Shown here in pieces: positions 62,309-64,000 of a stretch of 64,000 nucleotides of DNA. The notes under the pieces were generated by a model. That model did no database searches, was not told the origin of the DNA, and saw only the letters and a program-made list of their open reading frames with translations. Positions within the stretch are counted from its first letter, which is position 1, and each line of letters starts with the position of its first letter. The position numbers and the translations under genes are program-made. This DNA comes from Byssovorax sp. GTDB lineage: Bacteria; Myxococcota_A; Polyangia; Polyangiales; Polyangiaceae. The DNA lies in NCBI GenBank assembly GCA_025362495.1, contig JANYGI010000139.1, positions 1-64,000 of the forward strand, in the 5' to 3' direction.

Positions 62309-63813
62309 TCCCGGCCGAGGTAGCGTCGTGACAGGTGGCTCATGTAGTGAGCGGCGTCGAGCTTCTCGCCGGTCGCCGCGGTGAACAGCTCGTCCTGGGT
62401 CAGCAGCGAGCCCTTGCCGTGCACGTTCTCGGCGAGCCATTGCCGCAGGCTGGTGAACTGGCCCTGACCGAGCTCCTCGCGGATCTCGGGTCGCGCCTTC
62501 ACGGCCGCCGCGAAGAGCTGCGCGGCTCCCATCGCGCCGAGGGTGTAGGCGGGGAAATAGCCGATCCCCATCGACGGCCAGTGGACGTCTTGCATGTGGC
62601 CCTTCGCCGGATCGGGCGGGACGATCCCGAGCGTCTTCTTCATGCCTTCATTCCAGGCCTCGGGCAGATCACTGACGCTGAGCCTCCCGGCGACGAGATC
62701 GCGCTCCAGGTTGAAGCGAAGCAGGATGTGCCCAGGGTAGGTGAGCTCGTCGGAGTGGATGCGAATGAACGACGGCTCGACCCGGAAGAGGCGCCTCGCG
62801 AGGTTCTCCGGCGTGAACGCGGCGTCGTCCCCGCGGCCGGAGAATCGCCTCGAGAGCGACTCGAGGAACTCGGGCGTGCGGCAGGCCTGGAGCTCCAGGA
62901 TCATCGACTGGCTCTCGTGGATATCCATCCCCATGCTGTGGCCGGCAGGCTGGTAACGAAAAGCCGCGGGGGTGTTCTGCTCGTACATGCTGTGGCCCGT
63001 CTCGTGGGCGACCGTGAACAGGCCATCGAGCGGATCGTCCGCGTGATAGCGCGTCGTCATGCGCGAATCCCCGGGCGTGCCGCCGCTCATGGGGTGCATC
63101 TCGCCGACGTAGAGGACGCCGCGGCTGCTGTCGAAGCCGAGGTCGCGCACCAGATCATTGCCAATCTTCTCCAGCGCGTCGAGGTCGATCCGGGGCAGAG
63201 GCCGGGTCGGGCCGGCGCTCTTCTGCCGCTCCATCGCCTCGGCGATCATGCCTGGCAAAGCCTCTTCGAGCCGGGCGAACTCTCGTTCGACGGTGGCGAG
63301 CCTCAGGCCGGGATTGAACTGATCGAGCAAGGCCTCGTAGGGCGTGGCGACGCCGAGGGCGTCTTTCATGATCCCGCCGACCTCGCGCGCGACCGCGAAC
63401 GCGGCCTCGTAGCTGGGCTTCATCGCCGCCCAGTCGCCGCTGTCGCGATGGCGCGTATGGAGGTTGTTGCCCTCGATTTCCAGGCGAGCGCGCTCGCGGA
63501 TCAGCGCCTCGGGGAGGGCCGTCGCCGACACCCACTCGCGGCGCATGAGGCGGAGATTGGTCCGATCGTCGCGCGGCAGGCCATCTGCGTGGCTCTCGGC
63601 CTCGTCGAGCCAGTCCTTCACCTCGGGGTGCGCCAGGAGCTTTTGCCCGGCGCTGACGAGCGCCATCGACTGCTCGGAGCGGTCGGCCTCGCTGCCCGGC
63701 TTCATCGCCGTCATGCTGTCGAGGTAGAGAATGCTGCCCGCGCCGGTGAGGTTCGAGAGCAGGTGAAAGCGCTCTTTCAGGCTGGCGTAGGCGCTCTTCG
63801 TGGACGTCGTCAT
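62278..63813 (-). CDS. M32-family metallocarboxypeptidase
   Basis: The 511-residue cytoplasmic zinc carboxypeptidase probably trims amino acids from peptide C-termini. Zinc ligands are in H-E-T-G-H (270-274) and H-E-S-Q-S about 28 residues later. G-D-S-R-M-T-T-R-Y is the substrate-binding block before the zinc site. The H-P-F of most family members is H-P-M, and the usual W-D-x-x-T near the N-terminus is L-D-S-M-T, both conservative drifts. Length is typical for the family. Its last 31 bases overlap the membrane protein gene on the opposite strand. Confidence 0.9.
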   Translation of the reverse strand: MTTSTKSAYASLKERFHLLSNLTGAGSILYLDSMTAMKPGSEADRSEQSMALVSAGQKLLAHPEVKDWLDEAESHADGLPRDDRTNLRLMRREWVSATALPEALIRERARLEIEGNNLHTRHRDSGDWAAMKPSYEAAFAVAREVGGIMKDALGVATPYEALLDQFNPGLRLATVEREFARLEEALPGMIAEAMERQKSAGPTRPLPRIDLDALEKIGNDLVRDLGFDSSRGVLYVGEMHPMSGGTPGDSRMTTRYHADDPLDGLFTVAHETGHSMYEQNTPAAFRYQPAGHSMGMDIHESQSMILELQACRTPEFLESLSRRFSGRGDDAAFTPENLARRLFRVEPSFIRIHSDELTYPGHILLRFNLERDLVAGRLSVSDLPEAWNEGMKKTLGIVPPDPAKGHMQDVHWPSMGIGYFPAYTLGAMGAAQLFAAAVKARPEIREELGQGQFTSLRQWLAENVHGKGSLLTQDELFTAATGEKLDAAHYMSHLSRRYLGRDYRATSSSGG

Positions 63814-63841
63814 CTCTCGCGGTCTCCTGTTCTCTGTCCCG

Positions 63842-64000
63842 TCAACGCCGCGTCGGGCGCCCGCGCGTCGGCTCGTCGCCCTCGAGGAGCGACGCGCGCG
63901 TCAGCCCCAGACCGCCGAAGCGATCACCCACCTTCAACACCACCTCCTCCAGACGACGGCGCTTCTCGGGCGTCTCGTCGCGAAAGAGGGAGAGAGTCCC
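63842..64000 (-). CDS. C-terminus of a probable Y-family DNA polymerase (partial)
   Basis: The last 52 codons of a leftward gene enter from the right edge. The pattern (S-L-F-R-D-E, then R-R-R-L-E-E-V-V-L-K-V, then D-R-F-G and A-S-L-L) matches the ends of DinB/UmuC-type polymerases (S-L-F, R-L, D, R-F-G, L-L). The catalytic part lies outside the window, so this is not certain. Its stop lies 29 bases before the start of the M32 gene; the two may be one transcript. Confidence 0.5.
   Translation of the reverse strand, partial: GTLSLFRDETPEKRRRLEEVVLKVGDRFGGLGLTRASLLEGDEPTRGRPTRR

Overview
This window looks like chromosome of a high-GC, gene-dense, predatory-type deltaproteobacterium, most likely a myxobacterium of the Polyangiales/Sorangiineae (inference). 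The signs are strong G/C third positions; at least eleven lipoproteins, several with long Ser/Gly/Thr linkers after the lipobox; a Hanks-type Ser/Thr kinase with the HRD-I-S-P-H-N loop; PAS-rich hybrid histidine kinases; Myxococcus-type Cys-rich repeats; and isolated copies of eukaryote-like enzymes. I saw no rRNA, tRNA, CRISPR array, prophage or complete insertion sequence.

Layout. 0-3.2 kb: small hypothetical genes and two Cys-rich lipoproteins. 3.3-7.3 kb: an intact three-PAS hybrid histidine kinase, then the wreck of two more kinases joined head to head by a deletion. 7.2-9.6 kb: an alginate-lyase-like lipoprotein and a DUF4336 protein. 9.7-13.6 kb: a two-gene beta-oxidation operon resembling the peroxisomal branched-chain/sterol side-chain pathway (MFE-2-like dehydrogenase/hydratase/SCP2/SCP2 protein plus SCPx-type thiolase), closed by a strong hairpin. 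13.6-16.2 kb: a debris zone with an Rpn/PDDEXK_2 nuclease gene, a broken second copy, a glycosyltransferase stump, a perfect 28-bp palindrome and the last 85 bp of a thiolase paralogue. 16.2-28 kb: secreted lipoproteins, a TerB-phosphatase fusion, a histidine phosphatase, a cyanophycinase-like protein, a response regulator, a Ser/Thr kinase and a frameshifted repeat protein. 28.1-31.6 kb: a leftward four-gene operon (His-rich lipoprotein, exported protein, ECF sigma factor, ZAS/FecR-like anti-sigma factor). 32.1-34.3 kb: a large repeat lipoprotein.

34.4-41.5 kb is a conserved regulatory block: a sigma-1.1/sigma-3-like small protein, lptA, lptB, hpf, ptsN, hprK, rapZ, ptsH and ptsI. The last four genes overlap or abut. 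No sugar-specific membrane EII is present, so the phosphotransfer chain is probably regulatory. 41.6-47.3 kb holds three exported proteins (5'-nucleotidase-like, Ca/OB-fold-like, porin-like).

48.7-54.7 kb is the most interesting block: a sulfur-assimilation and cysteine operon with an Rrf2/CymR-like regulator, a cysteine synthase, a ThiF/MoeB-like E1 enzyme, a CysO-like sulfur carrier whose encoded C-terminus is Gly-Gly-Cys, a miniature degenerate E1-like protein, CysM, a JAMM/Mec-type peptidase and an APS kinase-ATP sulfurylase fusion. It predicts protein-thiocarboxylate-dependent cysteine synthesis with a carrier that must be trimmed first, or that is made already carrying cysteine.

54.8-64 kb: an aldo/keto reductase, two related proteins built from repeats with paired cysteines around a DUF937-OmpA protein, a methyltransferase and membrane protein pair, an M32 carboxypeptidase overlapping its convergent neighbour, and the C-terminus of a probable Y-family DNA polymerase running off the right edge.
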